From: JAMLIN01 sp041676645
GTDB lineage: Bacteria; Pseudomonadota; Gammaproteobacteria; Burkholderiales; Burkholderiaceae_E
DNA length: 64,000 bases
Assembly (NCBI GenBank): GCA_041676645.1
Contig: JBAYRO010000005.1
Span: forward strand, 1 to 64,000
Direction: 5' to 3'
Below the pieces are notes generated by a model that was not told where the DNA came from, searched no databases, and worked only from the letters and a program-made list of their open reading frames with translations. The position numbers were made by a program, and so were the translations under genes. Shown piece after piece: positions 44,727-52,996 of the stretch; the first letter of the stretch is position 1, and each line of letters begins with the position of its first letter.

Positions 44727-45523
44727 TGCTCGATGACTTCTTCACCCGGGCGCTCATTGCAGGCGTCGGCATCGCGATCGCGGCGGCGCCGCTGGGCTGC
44801 TTCGTCGTCTGGCGCCGCATGGCCTACTTCGGCGACACCATGGCGCATTCGGCGCTGCTCGGCATCGCCCTGTCGCTGCTCTTCGGCGCCAGTCCCATGC
44901 TGGGGGTGTTCATCGTGGCGGCGCTCGTCTCGGCGGCGCTCCTGCTGCTGTCGGACCGCGCGAGCCTCTCGACGGATGCCCTGCTGGGCATCCTGGCGCA
45001 CTCGACCCTTGCCGCCGGCCTCGTCATGGTCGCGTTGATGACTTCGGTGCGGGTCGATCTGCTCGGCCTGCTGTTCGGCGACATCCTCGCGGTCAGCCGC
45101 TTCGACATCGCCGTGGTGTACGGCGGCGGCGCCTTCGTGCTCGGCGGGGTGGCCTTGCTCTGGCGGGCCCTGCTGGCCGATACGGTGAGCGCCGAGCTCG
45201 CGCAGGCCGAGGGACTGCGACCGGAACGCGCCCGCTTCGCCTTCATGCTGCTGATGGCCCTGGTGATCGCGATCGCAATGAAGATCGTCGGCATCCTGCT
45301 GATCACCGCCCTGCTGATCATCCCGGCGGCGACCGCGAGGCGCTTCGCCTCCAGCCCCGAACGGATGGTGGTGCTGGCCGCGGCCGCCGGCGCCGCCGCG
45401 GTCGTCGGCGGCCTGTTCGGCTCGCTGCGCTGGGACACGCCTTCCGGACCCTCCATCGTGGTCGCCGCCCTGCTGCTCTTCCTCGCGAGCCTGCTGGCTC
45501 CCCGCGCGCGCCAGCCGGCCTGA
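44726..45523 (+). CDS. znuB: Zinc ABC transporter permease
   Basis: ABC-3 family membrane subunit. Seven or eight hydrophobic segments in 265 residues, with GCFVVWRRMAYFGDTMAHSALLG near the N-terminus and KIVGILLITALLIIPAATAR near residue 180, both family signatures. Coupled to znuC. Followed after 90 bases by an unrelated small lipoprotein gene. Confidence 0.93.
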   Translation: MLDDFFTRALIAGVGIAIAAAPLGCFVVWRRMAYFGDTMAHSALLGIALSLLFGASPMLGVFIVAALVSAALLLLSDRASLSTDALLGILAHSTLAAGLVMVALMTSVRVDLLGLLFGDILAVSRFDIAVVYGGGAFVLGGVALLWRALLADTVSAELAQAEGLRPERARFAFMLLMALVIAIAMKIVGILLITALLIIPAATARRFASSPERMVVLAAAAGAAAVVGGLFGSLRWDTPSGPSIVVAALLLFLASLLAPRARQPA

Positions 45524-45613
45524 AGCACCCGAGCGGGTATGTCCCTTGCTCCGATGGCGTATCGCCCGCCGCTGCATCGAGTGCAGCGCAGGGGTGCTCT
45601 GCAAGGATCGAAC

Positions 45614-45841
45614 ATGAACACGACTGTGAAGCGAAGCCTGGGCGCAATGATGCTCGTCGGCACGATGGCGCTCGGCGCCTGTTCCGGCATGACGCCACGC
45701 GAGCGGGATACCGCGGTCGGCGCGGCGGTCGGCGGGGCCGCCGGCGCCGTCATGACCGACGGCGTGCTCGGCACCGTGGGCGGCGCCGCCGTCGGCGGCG
45801 TGATCGGCAACCAGGTCGGCAAGCACCGCCACGAACGATGA
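45614..45841 (+). CDS. Glycine-zipper lipoprotein (OsmB/SlyB-like)
   Basis: 75 residues. Lipoprotein signal with LGAC (Cys23), then a glycine-zipper stretch AVGAAVGGAAGAVMTDGVLG and TVGGAAVGGVIGNQVG, the 2TM glycine zipper of OsmB-like outer-membrane lipoproteins, often stress-induced. The ATG at 45614 has AAGGAT upstream. It opens a cluster of stress-type genes. Confidence 0.85.
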   Translation: MNTTVKRSLGAMMLVGTMALGACSGMTPRERDTAVGAAVGGAAGAVMTDGVLGTVGGAAVGGVIGNQVGKHRHER

Positions 45842-45926
45842 ACCACGCGGGCCACATCCACCGGCCCGCCGGAATCCCGACATGATGCCGGCGGCCGGCC
45901 CCGTGCCGGAATCCGCCGCTGTGTCG

Positions 45927-46787
45927 TCAGTCCTCGCGGGGCGGGAACCTGCCCATGCGTTCGGCATAGACGCGGGTGAGTTCGGCGCCGAACAGGAAGA
46001 TCTGGGTCGACCAGTAGACCCAGATCACGACGGCAACCACGGACGCGGCCGCGCCGAAGGGCGAGGCCACCCCGCTGGTGCCGAGATAGGCGCCGATGAG
46101 CGTCTTGCCCACGGTGAACAGCAGGGCGGTCAGCAGGGCGCCGACCCAGACGTCGCGCCATTCGATGCGCACACGGGGCATGGCCTTGTAGATGATCGCG
46201 AACGCCGCGGTGACCATCAGGAAGCTGGTGGCGAAGTCGGCGTAGCGCGCCAGCCATCCGAACGACTCCACCAGCGGCGCCCACCAGCGCTGCAGCGCTG
46301 CCAGCGCCGCGCTCGCCAGCAGGGAGACCATGACGAGGAAGCCCAGCGACAGCACCAGCGACAGCGATACCAGCCGGGTCCATACGAAACCGATGACGCC
46401 GCTGGCCTTCGGCTGTGGCGGCGCCCGCCAGATCTTGTCGAGGGAGGCCTGCAGCTCGGAGAACACGGTCGTCGCACCGATGATCATGGCGAACAGCCCG
46501 ACGATGGTGCCGACGATTCCGCTCGTCGGACGATTGGTACGCGCCAGCAGGGCCTCGACGGCGTTGGCCCCGTTGTCACCCATCAGCTGCCGGAGCTGCT
46601 CGACGACCTCGCTGCGAGCCGCTTCCTCGCCGAACACGAGGCCGGCGACCGACACGACGATCAGCACCGTCGGCGCAAGCGACAGCATGGTGTAGTAGGC
46701 CAGCGCGGCTCCCATGCTCGAGGCGCGGTCCTGGCCAAAGGAGCGAGCCGCTTCGAGCAGCAGTTCGAAGAGGGTTCGGATTCTCAT
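45927..46787 (-). CDS. YihY/BrkB-family inner-membrane protein
   Basis: Six hydrophobic helices in 286 residues. Family blocks: SMGAALAYYTMLSLAPTVLIV, TVGLFAMIIGATTVFSELQ, KIWRAP and PFGAAASVVAVVIWVYWSTQIFLFGAEL. Function unclear, with a proposed lipid or polyphosphate-type transport role in relatives. Start at 46787; an ATG at 46805 would overlap the divergent SDR start. The two starts are 16 bases apart. Confidence 0.88.
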   Translation of the reverse strand: MRIRTLFELLLEAARSFGQDRASSMGAALAYYTMLSLAPTVLIVVSVAGLVFGEEAARSEVVEQLRQLMGDNGANAVEALLARTNRPTSGIVGTIVGLFAMIIGATTVFSELQASLDKIWRAPPQPKASGVIGFVWTRLVSLSLVLSLGFLVMVSLLASAALAALQRWWAPLVESFGWLARYADFATSFLMVTAAFAIIYKAMPRVRIEWRDVWVGALLTALLFTVGKTLIGAYLGTSGVASPFGAAASVVAVVIWVYWSTQIFLFGAELTRVYAERMGRFPPRED

Positions 46788-46803
46788 CGCAGGAGTATGC
46801 AAC

Positions 46804-47808
46804 ATGAGCCAGGGTGACAGAACGAACCCCGGTCCGGGCGATGGTCCGGACAGCACGATCGAACGCCGGCGCCGTCTACAGGACCGGCAGCGCGAGCGGG
46901 AATCGCGCAAGGATGAATCCGGTGCCGACGACGTCGCGGTGCAGGCCGGAGCGCGGCCGCAACCGGCCGACATGCCGGCGCAATCGCTCGACCAGCCGGG
47001 CCGGGAAGCCGAACTCGGGCTCGAGCCGAGGTTCATGGCGCCGGGCTACCTCGGCAGCGGCAAGCTGCAGGACATGGTGGCCCTGATCACCGGCGGCGAT
47101 TCGGGTATCGGCCGGGCGGTTGCGGTGCTGTTCGCCCGCGAGGGCGCCGACGTCATGATCGTCGCGCTGTCCTCCGAGGACGATGCCCGCGCGACCCGTC
47201 AGCGAGTCGAGGAGGAAGGCCGGCGCTGCGAGTACCTCCTGGGCGACGTCAAGGATCCGGACTTCTGCCGGCAGGCCGTCGATCGCAGCATCGCCGCGTT
47301 CGGCCGGCTGGACATCCTCGTCAACAATGCCGCCTACCAGCAGCACACCGACTCGCTCGAGGCATTGCCCGACGAGCAGTTCGAGGAAACCGTGCAGACC
47401 AACCTGCTCGGCTATGTCCGGATGACGCGGGCGGCCCTGCCGTACATGCGCAATGGCGCATCGATCATCAATACCGGCTCGGTCGTGGGCCTCGAAGGCA
47501 GCGGCCAGCTGCTCGACTACGCCGCCACCAAGGGCGCGGTGCACGCGCTGACCAAGTCGCTCGCGCAGAACGTGATCGATCGCGGCATCCGGGTCAATGC
47601 CGTCGCCCCGGGGCCGGTGTGGACACCGCTCAATCCGGTCGACCGCCCGGCCGAAGGGGTGGCGAGCTTCGGCAAGAATACCGACATGAAGCGCGCGGCC
47701 CAGCCCGAGGAGATCTCCCCGGCCTATGTCTACCTGGCTTCGCCGGTCTGCTCGGGTTATGTCACCGGCATCGTCCTGCCGATCACCGGCAGCGTCGGAG
47801 CGATCTGA
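46804..47808 (+). CDS. SDR oxidoreductase with N-terminal extension (general-stress type)
   Basis: Residues 1-85 are a polar, Arg/Gln/Pro-rich extension. The Rossmann fold starts at ALITGGDSGIGRAVAVLFAREGADV. It has NNAAYQQH, catalytic Ser in INTGSVVG and YAATKGAVH. This is the YdaD/YhdF/YghA-like group, often found in stress regulons. 334 residues. AGGAG lies before the ATG. Followed after 16 bases by the PEBP gene. Confidence 0.88.
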   Translation: MSQGDRTNPGPGDGPDSTIERRRRLQDRQRERESRKDESGADDVAVQAGARPQPADMPAQSLDQPGREAELGLEPRFMAPGYLGSGKLQDMVALITGGDSGIGRAVAVLFAREGADVMIVALSSEDDARATRQRVEEEGRRCEYLLGDVKDPDFCRQAVDRSIAAFGRLDILVNNAAYQQHTDSLEALPDEQFEETVQTNLLGYVRMTRAALPYMRNGASIINTGSVVGLEGSGQLLDYAATKGAVHALTKSLAQNVIDRGIRVNAVAPGPVWTPLNPVDRPAEGVASFGKNTDMKRAAQPEEISPAYVYLASPVCSGYVTGIVLPITGSVGAI

Positions 47809-47824
47809 ACGGGCGGGACGAGCC

Positions 47825-48445
47825 ATGCTCGAAGGACTTCCCGAGGCCGTCGGCCGGATGCTGCGTGACCGACGCGCCGGCCTCGATCGCATCCTGTTCA
47901 ATCGGGTATCGCTGCGCACGGGCCAGGCGGCGATCGAGGTGCGCAGCCTCGCGTTCGCCGACCATGCGCCGATCCCGCTGATCTACACCGCCGACGCCGA
48001 CGGCCGTTCACCGCCGCTGCAATGGACCGGCGTGCCGGATGCGGCCACCCGCGTCGCGCTGGTGGTCGAGGATGCCGACTCGGTGATGCCGCAGCCGCTC
48101 GTCCATGCCCTCGTCGTCGACCTGCCGCCGGGGGACATGTCGCTCCCCGACGGCGCCATCGATCCCGACGGGGAGCTCGGGCCGCTGCTCGGGCGCAACT
48201 CGGTGCTCGGCACGGGCTGGCTGCCCCCCGATCCGCCTCCTGGCCACGGTCCGCATCGCTATGCCTTCCAGGTCTTCGCGCTGGCCGGCGGCAGGCGCCA
48301 CCGTACCCGGCCGGGACGCGAAGCGCTGCTGCGGGCCATCCGCCGTCATGCGATCGCGAGCGGCTGCCTGATCGGCACTTATGCAAGGCCCGACGGCAGC
48401 CAGCGCAGCGGGAAACCATCAATGGCCACCCCCGCGCGGGACTGA
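47825..48445 (+). CDS. YbhB/YbcL-type phosphatidylethanolamine-binding (PEBP) protein
   Basis: Raf-kinase-inhibitor-like fold. IPLIYTADADGRSPPLQWTG starts the ligand pocket; VALVVEDADS, PLVHALVVDLP and GHGPHRYAFQVFAL complete the family motifs. 206 residues, somewhat longer than the ~180 usual. Ligand unknown. Its stop is inside the first copy of a 19-bp tandem duplication. Confidence 0.85.
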   Translation: MLEGLPEAVGRMLRDRRAGLDRILFNRVSLRTGQAAIEVRSLAFADHAPIPLIYTADADGRSPPLQWTGVPDAATRVALVVEDADSVMPQPLVHALVVDLPPGDMSLPDGAIDPDGELGPLLGRNSVLGTGWLPPDPPPGHGPHRYAFQVFALAGGRRHRTRPGREALLRAIRRHAIASGCLIGTYARPDGSQRSGKPSMATPARD

Positions 48446-48464
48446 CACCCCCGCGCGGGACTGA
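48427..48464. repeat. 19-bp perfect tandem duplication
   Basis: CACCCCCGCGCGGGACTGA occurs at 48427-48445 and again at 48446-48464. Copy one holds the PEBP stop codon. Copy two plus one base fills the whole gap to the stop of the convergent proline-rich gene. Each copy contains the small palindrome CCCGCGCGGG. Confidence 0.9.
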
Positions 48465-48465
48465 A

Positions 48466-48690
48466 TCAGGCGCCCAGGCGGGGCGGCGGCGCGGCCGGTG
48501 GCTCCTTGATGGGAGGCGGGATCTCGTCCGGCGGCGGCTCGTCGATCTCGGGCGGCGCCGGCTCGGGGTCGGTCGGATCGGGCGGTGGGCCCGGTCGCGG
48601 TTCGCCCGGTACCTCGGGCGACGGCTCGGGACGGTGCAGCCGTGCCGGATGACGGAACATCTTCATCGCGGAATCCTGCTCCATGTTCAT
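48466..48690 (-). CDS. Small proline/glutamate-rich protein, unknown function
   Basis: 74 residues beginning MNMEQDSAMKMFRHPARLHR. A disordered tail of Pro, Glu and Asp repeats follows (PPPDPTDPEPAPPEIDEPPP and similar), ending PPRLGA. No fold recognised. GGAGG lies five bases before the ATG, and the start overlaps the stop of the upstream gene by one base (TGATG), which supports real translation. Confidence 0.6.
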   Translation of the reverse strand: MNMEQDSAMKMFRHPARLHRPEPSPEVPGEPRPGPPPDPTDPEPAPPEIDEPPPDEIPPPIKEPPAAPPPRLGA

Positions 48691-49193
48691 CACCGCCTCC
48701 CCGTCGGCGGTTCGGGCGGGCGCAAGGCCCGTTCCTTCTCCAGGCCCGATGGGGTTTCGGAGTCGAGCCCGGCATGAGGGGACTCGGGCCGCTGCTTGCT
48801 CGAACCACCGTGCTGGAGCAGTTCCTCGACGATCAGGCGCCCGTAGTACTGGGCGCGTTCGGCACCGTGGCGGTCGACGATCGACGCGATGTCCTGCGCC
48901 TGGGCATTGTCGCCGGCCCGCACGACGAGCCAGTTGTAACCCTCTTCGGCAAGCGCCCGGTGCGCCTTGACGAGATTCAACTCCTGGCCGATGTTCGCCA
49001 GGAAGCCGGCGCGCTCCAGATCGCGATCGATCTGCTCGCACATCTCCCTGGCGCTGTAGCGTGTCATGTCGACCCCAAGGGGTCGGAGATCCGACACCAC
49101 CCGATCGAGCGGAACATCGGGCGGGAAGGATACGACGACATGTCCCACCGGCTTGAAGACGCCGAATGCGGTGGGTTGATTGTCTTTCTCCAT
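48690..49193 (-). CDS. Conserved-looking cytoplasmic protein, unknown function
   Basis: 167 residues, MEKDNQPTAFGVFKPVGHVVVSFP at the start. It contains REMCEQIDRDLERAGFLANIGQE, then NLVKAHRALAEEGYNWLVVRAGDNAQAQDIASIV and RHGAERAQYYGRLIVEELL, and a polar tail. The pattern looks like two alpha/beta units that sense or bind something. I recall similar unnamed proteins in Burkholderiales but no function. Coupled to the proline-rich gene; it lies among stress-type genes. Confidence 0.7.
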   Translation of the reverse strand: MEKDNQPTAFGVFKPVGHVVVSFPPDVPLDRVVSDLRPLGVDMTRYSAREMCEQIDRDLERAGFLANIGQELNLVKAHRALAEEGYNWLVVRAGDNAQAQDIASIVDRHGAERAQYYGRLIVEELLQHGGSSKQRPESPHAGLDSETPSGLEKERALRPPEPPTGRR

Positions 49194-49284
49194 ACATCCT
49201 CCGCGGCCGACGGCGCGGATGTTGCGCCGTCCGTACCTCGAAGTTGCAAGAGCGATGCCCGATGCGGGTGAGCGCCTTCCGGGT

Positions 49285-50601
49285 TCAGGGGTAGAGCCCG
49301 CGCATGTCACGCGCCTCGAGGATGCGGCTGCAGGCGATCACGAAGGCCGCGGTGCGCAGGGCGATGCCACGTTCGGTGGCCTCGCGCCAGATCAGGGCGA
49401 AGGCATCGGAGAGGATCCGGTCCAGGCGCGCGTTCACGGCATCTTCGGTCCAGGCGAAGCTCGATGCGTTCTGCACCCACTCGAAGTAGCTGACGATGAC
49501 GCCGCCCGCATTGGTGATGACATCGGGAACCACCAGGATGCCGCGCTCCGCGAGAATGTCCTCGGCCTGCTCGGTGGTCGGCCCGTTGGCGCCCTCGAGG
49601 ATGATGCCCGCACGGATCCGCGCGGCATTGGCCGCGGTGATCTGGTTGGAAAGAGCCGCCGGCAGGAGCATGTCGCAGTCGACGCCCCAGAAATCGTCGT
49701 CCGGGATCGGCGTCGCGCCCGGAAAGGAATCGATGCGCTGTCCCGCCGCGAGATGCGCGGCGAGGGCCACCGGATCGATACCAGCTTCGTCGACGATCGA
49801 ACCGCCGACATCCTGCACCGCGACGACACGCGCGCCCTGGGCGGCGAACAGGCGGGCGGCGGTGCCGCCGACGTTGCCGAAGCCCTGCACCGCAACGCGG
49901 GTCCCCGCCATCTCGCGCCCGAGTCGGCGCAGGACCTCGCGCGCCACCACCGTGCAGCCGCGGCCGGTGGCCTCGCGCCGCCCGAGGCTGCCGCCGAGGG
50001 ACACCGGCTTGCCGGTCACGACCCGCGGGGTGCTGGTCCCCACGTTCATGGAATAGGTATCCATAATCCAGGCCATGACCCGCTCGTCGGTGTTGACGTC
50101 GGGCGCCGGAATGTCCATCTCCGGGCCGATCATCAGGCCGATCTCGCTGGTGTAGCGCCGGGTCACCCGCTCGAGCTCGGCCATGCTGAAATGCGTCGGA
50201 TCGATCCGCACCCCGCCTTTCGCGCCACCGAAGGGCACGTTCACCGCGGCCGTCTTGATCGTCATCCAGCCCGCCAGGGCCATGACCTCGGCGAGGTTGA
50301 CGTCGGGATGAAAGCGCAGCCCGCCCTTGCCCGGACCCCGCGACACATTGTGGTGGACCCGGTAGCCCTCGAAGTGCAGAAGGCTGCCGTCGTCGCGACG
50401 CAGCGGCACGTCCACGACGATGAAGCGCTTGGGTCGGCGCAGCGTATCGGCCCAGCGCGACATGTGGCCGATGTGCGGCAGGACGCGATCGATCTGCGAA
50501 AGGAAGGTGGACCAGGGACCGGAGTCGGCATCGCCGACATACGATGGAACGCGGGGTGTCGCAACCGCATGCATGCGGCGGATTGGCGACGAATCGACCA
50601 T
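49285..50601 (-). CDS. Glu/Leu/Phe/Val-type (glutamate) dehydrogenase
   Basis: Oxidative deamination of glutamate to 2-oxoglutarate. The N-terminal domain has [20 protein letters not shown], then the substrate-binding [15 protein letters not shown] with catalytic Lys. [19 protein letters not shown] follows, then the Rossmann motif [15 protein letters not shown]. 438 residues. AAAGGA before the ATG at 50601. The group contains NAD and NADP enzymes and leucine dehydrogenases; glutamate is most likely by length and motifs. Divergent from the CBS gene with 202 bases between, where I see no clear operator. Confidence 0.92.
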   Translation of the reverse strand: MVDSSPIRRMHAVATPRVPSYVGDADSGPWSTFLSQIDRVLPHIGHMSRWADTLRRPKRFIVVDVPLRRDDGSLLHFEGYRVHHNVSRGPGKGGLRFHPDVNLAEVMALAGWMTIKTAAVNVPFGGAKGGVRIDPTHFSMAELERVTRRYTSEIGLMIGPEMDIPAPDVNTDERVMAWIMDTYSMNVGTSTPRVVTGKPVSLGGSLGRREATGRGCTVVAREVLRRLGREMAGTRVAVQGFGNVGGTAARLFAAQGARVVAVQDVGGSIVDEAGIDPVALAAHLAAGQRIDSFPGATPIPDDDFWGVDCDMLLPAALSNQITAANAARIRAGIILEGANGPTTEQAEDILAERGILVVPDVITNAGGVIVSYFEWVQNASSFAWTEDAVNARLDRILSDAFALIWREATERGIALRTAAFVIACSRILEARDMRGLYP

Positions 50602-50803
50602 GATTCCTTTCTTCTCCTTCATCCGCCGGCAGCAATGCCGCGGCGGCATCGGCATCGGAACGAGCCGGTGGGCTCATGTTGCGACCGGCCGCCATGCGGG
50701 TCAAGCCAGGAGGCGGGTACGGCAATTGCGTGTGGGCTGGCGAACGGGGCGGGCTGGTCCGACCCGCCATGGCTTTTCGCACCGGCAAAGGAGAGTCGAG
50801 CGG

Positions 50804-51322
50804 ATGCGACGCGTATCGGATGTCATGACCAGTGGCGTACGAACCACAGGACAGCACGAACCCCTGCGACGCGCCGCGGAGATCATGGCCGCACTCAACG
50901 TCGGTTCGGTCCCCGTCTGCAACGGCAATCGACTCGTCGGCGTGATCACCGATCGCGACATCACGATACGGGCGATCGCCCGGGGCCTCGATCCCGCTAC
51001 GACGCCGATCCGCGAAGTGATGACGGTCGCGCCGCAATACTGTTTCGACACCGACCCGATCGAACGGGCGGCCGCGCTGATGCAGCAACTGCAGATCCGC
51101 CGGCTGCCGGTCATCGATGGCAACGATCAGCTGGTGGGCATCGTCACGCTCGGCGACATCGCGGTACGCGGAGGGCCCGACAATGCATCGCGCACCCTGG
51201 CATCGGTCTCCACGCCCGCCGAGCCCGTTCGCGCGCCGGGACTGTCATTCGAGCGGCGGGACCGGGCTCAGATGGAAGTGCCGGCCGCCTGGGCGCTCGC
51301 CCAGGCCCACTGGAAGTTGTAG
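50804..51322 (+). CDS. CBS-domain pair protein
   Basis: Two CBS domains, residues ~7-60 (DVMTSGVRTTGQHEPLRRAAEI...LVGVITDRDITI) and ~72-125 (EVMTVAPQYCFDTDPIERAAAL...LVGIVTLGDIAV). Such stand-alone pairs bind adenylates and are common in stress clusters. 172 residues; AAGGAGA before the ATG. The last 55 bases overlap the 3' end of the convergent flavoprotein gene. Confidence 0.9.
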   Translation: MRRVSDVMTSGVRTTGQHEPLRRAAEIMAALNVGSVPVCNGNRLVGVITDRDITIRAIARGLDPATTPIREVMTVAPQYCFDTDPIERAAALMQQLQIRRLPVIDGNDQLVGIVTLGDIAVRGGPDNASRTLASVSTPAEPVRAPGLSFERRDRAQMEVPAAWALAQAHWKL

Positions 51323-52449
51323 CCACCGAGCCACCCGGTGACATCGACCGCTTCGCCGATCGCGTACAGCCCCGGCAGGCGGCGGGCCGCCATCGTGCGC
51401 GAGGAGAGTCCGGCGGTATCGATGCCGCCGGCGGCAACCTCGGCTTTCGCGAATCCCGCGGTCCCGGCGGGCATGAAACACCAGGCGGCAAGACGCGCGG
51501 CGACCTCGTCGAGCTGTCGATCGGCGATGTTCGCGAGTTCGCCCGCCATACCGATGCGCTCCGCCAGCGCCTCGGCAAGGCGCGCCGGCAGGCAGGCCGA
51601 CAGGACCGCGGCAAGCCGCGAGCGGGGTCGTTCGCGCTTGGCCTGGCGCAGCCAGGTCGGCGGACGTCCGGGCAGGAAATCGACGAGCAAGGGTTCGCGG
51701 TGGCGCCAGTACGACGAGGCCTGGAGGATCGCCGGGCCCGACAGTCCCCGATGGGTGAACAGCGCCGCCTCCCGAAAGCTCGCGCCACCGGCGCTCGCGA
51801 CGACCTCGGTCGACACGCCCGACAGGCCGGTGAAGATCGTCTCATCGGCATCGAGGCGCAGCGGTACCAGCGCCGGCCTGGGCTCGACCACCTTCAGGCC
51901 GAAGCGGCGCGCAAGCTCGTAGGCATAGCCGGTGGCGCCGAGCCGGGGAATCGCGGGACCGCCCGTGGCGATCACCAGCGCCGGCGACGACAGCCGGCGC
52001 GCGCCCACGCGCAGGCGAAAGCCCTGCTGGCCGTGCTCGACATCGACCGCCGCTTCGCCGAGCGACAGCTCCACCCGCCCGAGCCGGCATTCCTCCAGGA
52101 GCATCGCGACGATCGCACGCGCCGAGCCGTCGCAGAACAGTTGCCCGAGCGTCTTCTCATGCCAGGCGATGCGGTATCGATCGACGAGCGCGATGAAATC
52201 CGCCGGCCGGTAGCGACGCAGGGCCGAGGTCGCGAAGTGCGGATTGGCCGACAGGAAATTCTCCGGGCCGGCATGCAGGTTGGTGAAGTTGCAGCGGCCA
52301 CCGCCCGAGATGAGGATCTTGCGCCCGGGTTCGCCGACATGATCGACGAGCAGCACCCGCCGGCCGCGCTGGCCGGCGACCGCCGCGCACATCAGGCCGG
52401 CCGCGCCGGCGCCGAGCACGATCGCGTCGTACTCAGAGACGGTTGACAT
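51268..52449 (-). CDS. HI0933-like (YhiN-type) FAD-binding oxidoreductase
   Basis: N-terminal FAD motif AIVLGAGAAGLMCAAVAGQRG. Then GRKILISGGGRCNFTN, the signature of the family, RRLSSPALVIATGGPAIPRLGATG, and the C-terminal GGIDTAGLSSRTMAARRLPG followed by GLYAIGEAVDVTGWLGGYNFQWAWASA. 393 residues. Function unknown in most bacteria. Its start overlaps the SnoaL-like gene by 17 bases. Confidence 0.88.
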   Translation of the reverse strand: MSTVSEYDAIVLGAGAAGLMCAAVAGQRGRRVLLVDHVGEPGRKILISGGGRCNFTNLHAGPENFLSANPHFATSALRRYRPADFIALVDRYRIAWHEKTLGQLFCDGSARAIVAMLLEECRLGRVELSLGEAAVDVEHGQQGFRLRVGARRLSSPALVIATGGPAIPRLGATGYAYELARRFGLKVVEPRPALVPLRLDADETIFTGLSGVSTEVVASAGGASFREAALFTHRGLSGPAILQASSYWRHREPLLVDFLPGRPPTWLRQAKRERPRSRLAAVLSACLPARLAEALAERIGMAGELANIADRQLDEVAARLAAWCFMPAGTAGFAKAEVAAGGIDTAGLSSRTMAARRLPGLYAIGEAVDVTGWLGGYNFQWAWASAQAAGTSI

Positions 52450-52816
52450 GGGCCGATACGCAGGCCCAGCGACCGTCCCGCAGACGCCACACATCCGTGT
52501 AGCAGCCGCTGCCGGGCTGGCCGTCCGGCTTGATGAAGGTGGTACGGGCGTGGATGAAGGCGAACTCGCCCAGCAGCCGGATGCCGACATGCTGCTCGCG
52601 CAGTTGTCGTACCGAAGAGCCCCGGCCGACCTGGGTGATGAACTGGCCGCGATCGAGCAGCGCGCCGTCCGGATTCATGTTCATGAAGTCGTCCGCGAGA
52701 TGCGTCTCGAACCAGCCGACATCCGCCTCGTCGATCGCGCGTACGTAGTTGCGGTTCAGTTCGGTCAGGACACGCACCTGCGCATCCCGGTCGGTCGCAT
52801 CGCGGGTCGTGGTCAT
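52433..52816 (-). CDS. SnoaL/NTF2-like protein (DUF4440 type)
   Basis: 127 residues. Helical start VRVLTELNRNYVRAIDEADVGWFETHLADDFMNMNPDG, then the sheet IRLLGEFAFIHARTTFI, and VWRLRDGRWACVSAHVNRL. This is the cone-shaped NTF2 fold used by hydrolases, isomerases and binding proteins. The pocket chemistry cannot be told from sequence. Coupled to the flavoprotein gene. Confidence 0.8.
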   Translation of the reverse strand: MTTTRDATDRDAQVRVLTELNRNYVRAIDEADVGWFETHLADDFMNMNPDGALLDRGQFITQVGRGSSVRQLREQHVGIRLLGEFAFIHARTTFIKPDGQPGSGCYTDVWRLRDGRWACVSAHVNRL

Positions 52817-52996
52817 GGTCGGGCTCCGTGATCGATGGAAGGCGCCTGGCCGGTCGGCCAGAATACAGGATGCCATGCCCGGCGCGATCGTGCGGGGCTG
52901 GGGCGGTCCGCCGGAGCGCCCCCGTTTTCGCGATACGATCGGTCCGCGGCGCCCTGCGCGCCCGCATGCCGTCGGCACCCTCGGGAGAGCAAGCTC

